Of a DNA stretch of 7,649 bases, positions 5,781 through 7,649 are shown piece by piece. The position numbers were made by a program, and so were the translations under genes. The DNA is from Methanobrevibacter sp. (lineage in GTDB: Archaea > Methanobacteriota > Methanobacteria > Methanobacteriales > Methanobacteriaceae), in NCBI GenBank assembly GCA_031289975.1, contig JAITOM010000053.1, positions 1 through 7,649 on the forward strand, written 5' to 3'. How positions within the stretch are numbered: position 1 is the stretch's first letter; each line of letters opens with the position of its first letter. The notes under the pieces are model-generated. The model saw nothing but the letters and a program-made list of their open reading frames with translations, ran no database searches and was not told the origin of the DNA.

Positions 5781-7031
5781 TTAAAGTAAAAATTCTCCTT
5801 TACCAATAAGCTGTTTTAATTTAATAGCTATTTTTTTTGCTCTCTGAATGTCTGATTGTCTACATGTAATTGGCACATTGAAAGATTTATCATCTATGTT
5901 AAAATCTATAGAACCTATATTCATAGTATATGTAATATTATTAGATAGATACACACATAATCCACAACCAAAACATTTATCTAAATCAATTGTTCCATTG
6001 TCATTAATTGCATTTGTTGGACATGACTGCTTAATATTTTCATTATCTTTTTCATTGAAGCTATTAAAATCAAAGACAGGTCTTTCATCATAATCACTCC
6101 ATGCTTCATCATAGTTAGTTTTAGATAAGGGTAAATGTCTTCCATGAATATCAGCTATTGCAAGAGGTATATCGCTGTTTAAGATTTTAACTTCTTCAAA
6201 CACTTTTTCATTCAACATTGGAAGTGGAATAGCTATTGAATCATAAATTTCAGGTCCTGCTCCTGTTTTAAATCCACCGATATATTCACCAGACATTTGA
6301 AGCATATCCGCAGTTAACATTAAATTAGGCTTCACATCTGAACTTCTTGTACCACTACCTAAAACCACTCCTTTAGCTCCATTAATTAAAATTTTAGTTC
6401 CTTCTTTAATTAAGGTTCTACTTACATTGTTTTGTATTGGATTTAATTCACCACAACCAGAAAAAGTAAGCTGATTATAGGATCCTTTCATTGGAATCCC
6501 ATTAAATATTGAATTAACGACATCATTTTTTGGGTTTATAAAAGCAGTGTAATTTTTAAATGCCATTCTTGTTCCTATAATTTGAGCTCTTTGTAAATCA
6601 TCAACTGTTATGGTTTTCTCAAATTTTACTCCATCAATGGCTTCTACTTCAAGATCAATTTTTTCTCCATTTAAAATATCTTTAAATAAAAATCCTCCAC
6701 CATATTGATGGTTTTTTACACTATGCTCTGTTCCATATACAATAATATCCACTGAACCTAATAATTCATTAGGGCATGGTCCTGGAAATGCAGGAACTCC
6801 ATTAAGATAAACTTTTTTAGCTTTTTGGAAAACTCCAGGATCAGTAACTTCAACATGAAAAATAGCTGCTGTTCCAGACATTATTCCACAAGTTCCTGTT
6901 GTTACTACATCAACATCTTCAAAACTCAATTCTTCTTCATTTCTTATTGATTTTTTTATTTCCTCTGCTGTAAAAATATTGGCTTTGCCATCAGCTATTT
7001 TTTTATTTATTTCTTCTATTGTTCTTGTCAT
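5781..7031 (-). CDS. Methanogenesis marker 16-type metalloprotein (DUF39/HcyBio with 4Fe-4S domain)
   Basis: The N-terminal ~320 residues belong to the DUF39/HcyBio superfamily: TIEEINKKIADGKA near the start, VDVVTTGTCGIMSGTAA (40-56), NGVPAFPGPCPNELLGSVD (77-95), and GSGTRSSD with GGFKTGAGPE further on. Superfamily members with CBS domains take part in homocysteine synthesis from aspartate semialdehyde and sulfide. Here there are no CBS domains. A one-cluster ferredoxin segment is fused instead: CPTNAI (Cys337) and CFGCGLC (Cys353, 356, 359) supply four ligands for one [4Fe-4S]. Other cysteines are 48, 86, 193 and 390. This layout fits the methanogen-only marker 16 protein, whose reaction is unknown; a homocysteine-synthase role cannot be excluded. 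The start is firm: AAGGAGGAT (7036-7043) lies just before the ATG. It is the first gene of an operon with thiI, 26 bp downstream. Confidence 0.8.
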   Translation of the reverse strand: MTRTIEEINKKIADGKANIFTAEEIKKSIRNEEELSFEDVDVVTTGTCGIMSGTAAIFHVEVTDPGVFQKAKKVYLNGVPAFPGPCPNELLGSVDIIVYGTEHSVKNHQYGGGFLFKDILNGEKIDLEVEAIDGVKFEKTITVDDLQRAQIIGTRMAFKNYTAFINPKNDVVNSIFNGIPMKGSYNQLTFSGCGELNPIQNNVSRTLIKEGTKILINGAKGVVLGSGTRSSDVKPNLMLTADMLQMSGEYIGGFKTGAGPEIYDSIAIPLPMLNEKVFEEVKILNSDIPLAIADIHGRHLPLSKTNYDEAWSDYDERPVFDFNSFNEKDNENIKQSCPTNAINDNGTIDLDKCFGCGLCVYLSNNITYTMNIGSIDFNIDDKSFNVPITCRQSDIQRAKKIAIKLKQLIGKGEFLL

Positions 7032-7070
7032 TGTATCCTCCTTAAACAGATTGAGTGTAATATAATTTTT

Positions 7071-7101
7071 ATAAATTTATTTAAACATAAATTTATTTAA
7101 A
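7071..7101. repeat. Two 15-bp direct repeats in the operon leader
   Basis: ATAAATTTATTTAAA occurs at 7071-7085 and 7087-7101, one base apart. Each begins with the 10-bp palindrome ATAAATTTAT, so two palindromes lie 16 bp apart, between the candidate TATA box and the Shine-Dalgarno site. Position and symmetry suit an operator, but the sequence is pure A/T apart from the spacer. Confidence 0.5.
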
Positions 7102-7147
7102 AATTATGTTGTTATATACTACATTGTTTCTCATTATATATAAATCT

Positions 7148-7159
7148 TAACAATTGTTA
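7148..7159. promoter_or_regulatory. 12-bp palindrome beside the operon TATA box
   Basis: TAACAATTGTTA is a perfect palindrome lying four bases upstream of the TATA-like sequence (in minus-strand terms), at or next to the BRE position. A dimeric regulator bound here would touch the initiation complex. It does not match an operator I know. Confidence 0.4.
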
Positions 7160-7200
7160 TATTTTAAATTTTATGTTTGATATTAATAATATTTTCATTG

Positions 7201-7415
7201 TATAAGTGGTTTTGATAAAGTTCTTAATAAATGAACTTTTTTAAAAATAAATATTATTAAAAAATATTAATTTAAAATCAGTTATATTAATTAAAATATA
7301 TTTAAATTATTTAAATTTTAAAATTATTAATTTTTATAAAGTAATATCAAAAATTAAATAATTTAATAAAAAAATTTTTCATCCAAAATTTAAGAACTTT
7401 TCCAAAATGACTATA
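7201..7415 (+). repeat. Small inverted-repeat element (MITE-like), copy B, most complete
   Basis: The left end GTGGTTTTG..AAAGTTCTTA (7206-7226) and the right end TAAGAACTTTTCC..AATGAC (7391-7411) are inverse to each other at 17 of 21 positions. TATA lies outside both (7201-7204, 7412-7415), which may be the target duplication. The 215-bp interior is non-coding and nearly all A/T. Just inside the left end, AAAGTTC (7217-7223) and GAACTTT (7233-7239) form a 7-bp hairpin. The left and right halves match copy A, and the right half matches copy C. All three point the same way. Confidence 0.75.
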
Positions 7416-7649
7416 ATATAAATAATTTTAAATTAATATTTTTTAATTTAATAATATTTATTTTTAGAAAAGTTATTTATTAAAACCTCTATCATTTATT
7501 AAAACCTCTATCAAAATCAATATATTTAATCAGTATAGTCAAGAATCAAATTTTCGGCATTTTCAAAATTTTTTAATTTTATTAAAATATTTTAATTTTT
7601 AGAATTATTCTTTATATTTTTATTAATTTAAATTTTAAATGTTTTATTT
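7416..7649. other. AT-rich DNA at the right edge, no gene seen
   Basis: No credible coding sequence, RNA gene or promoter is visible in these 234 bases. The only distinct feature is the 19-bp tandem repeat (7475-7512). A 15-codon minus-strand reading frame beginning in that repeat was considered and not accepted. Confidence 0.55.
7475..7512. repeat. Exact 19-bp tandem repeat
   Basis: ATTTATTAAAACCTCTATC occurs twice without a gap (7475-7493 and 7494-7512), all 19 bases identical. The CCTCTATC portion is not typical of the surrounding A/T tracts. Two copies without a spacer do not make a CRISPR array; a recent duplication is the likely origin. Confidence 0.88.

Larger units (their letters stand above)
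7032..7200 (-). promoter_or_regulatory. Promoter and leader of the marker16-thiI operon
   Basis: Reading on the minus strand from 7200 there is a 12-bp perfect palindrome (7148-7159), a TATA-like TTTATATATAATG (7132-7144), two 15-bp direct repeats (7071-7101), and the strong Shine-Dalgarno site (7036-7043). If this TATA box is used, transcription begins near 7110 and the leader is about 80 bases. The order and spacing are plausible for an archaeal promoter, but the AT-rich background weakens the TATA call. Confidence 0.45.

Noticed and set aside
7450..7495. 15-codon minus-strand frame starting in the 19-bp repeat with GAGG upstream
   Set aside because: Too short, AT-driven and made by the duplication itself; no support beyond chance.
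7475..7512. CRISPR array
   Set aside because: Two abutting repeats with no spacers, and no cas genes. The other tandem repeats in the window also lack spacers.

Overview
The window is very AT-rich DNA from a methanogenic archaeon, most likely a Methanobrevibacter-like member of the Methanobacteriales. Four things point that way: an archaeal-type aspartate-semialdehyde dehydrogenase; a ThiI without a rhodanese domain but with a CxxC motif; a DUF39-ferredoxin protein of the 'methanogenesis marker 16' type, which is restricted to methanogens; and a tRNA gene with no encoded CCA and a TATA box at the archaeal distance. The assignment comes from reading the sequence, not from a database search.

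Layout. Positions 1-600 (minus) hold the 5' part of a probable transposase gene with a zinc ribbon, broken by a +1 frameshift near 240 and running off the left edge. A 547-bp intergenic region (601-1147) holds a 13-bp tandem repeat, a possible transposon end, the right half of a small inverted-repeat element and an exact 26-bp tandem duplication. Next come asd (1148-2197, plus) and, 45 bp downstream, a 447-residue proline-free coiled-coil protein (2243-3586, plus). A tRNA-Ala(GGC) gene lies on the minus strand (3849-3921). After a 684-bp AT-rich gap, a two-gene minus-strand operon runs from 7031 down to 4606: the marker 16 protein first, then thiI 26 bp later. The right end (7032-7649) is the operon promoter region, another copy of the inverted-repeat element, and AT-rich DNA with a 19-bp tandem repeat.

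How the genes fit together. Asd makes aspartate semialdehyde, which methanogens use for lysine, threonine, methionine/homocysteine and, in many species, aromatic amino acids. The DUF39 superfamily includes the enzyme that turns aspartate semialdehyde and sulfide into homocysteine. The copy here looks like the uncharacterised marker 16 paralogue. Its pairing with thiI, a tRNA 4-thiouridine synthase thought to use sulfide directly in methanogens, suggests an operon concerned with sulfur or Fe-S chemistry. The tRNA-Ala in the window carries U8, the base ThiI thiolates.

The most novel item is a three-copy family of non-coding elements (986-1051, 3987-4434, 7201-7415). They have about 21-bp imperfect terminal inverted repeats and a common orientation, consistent with a MITE. 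Two copies flank the marker16-thiI operon, and the end of the third lies where the asd promoter should be.
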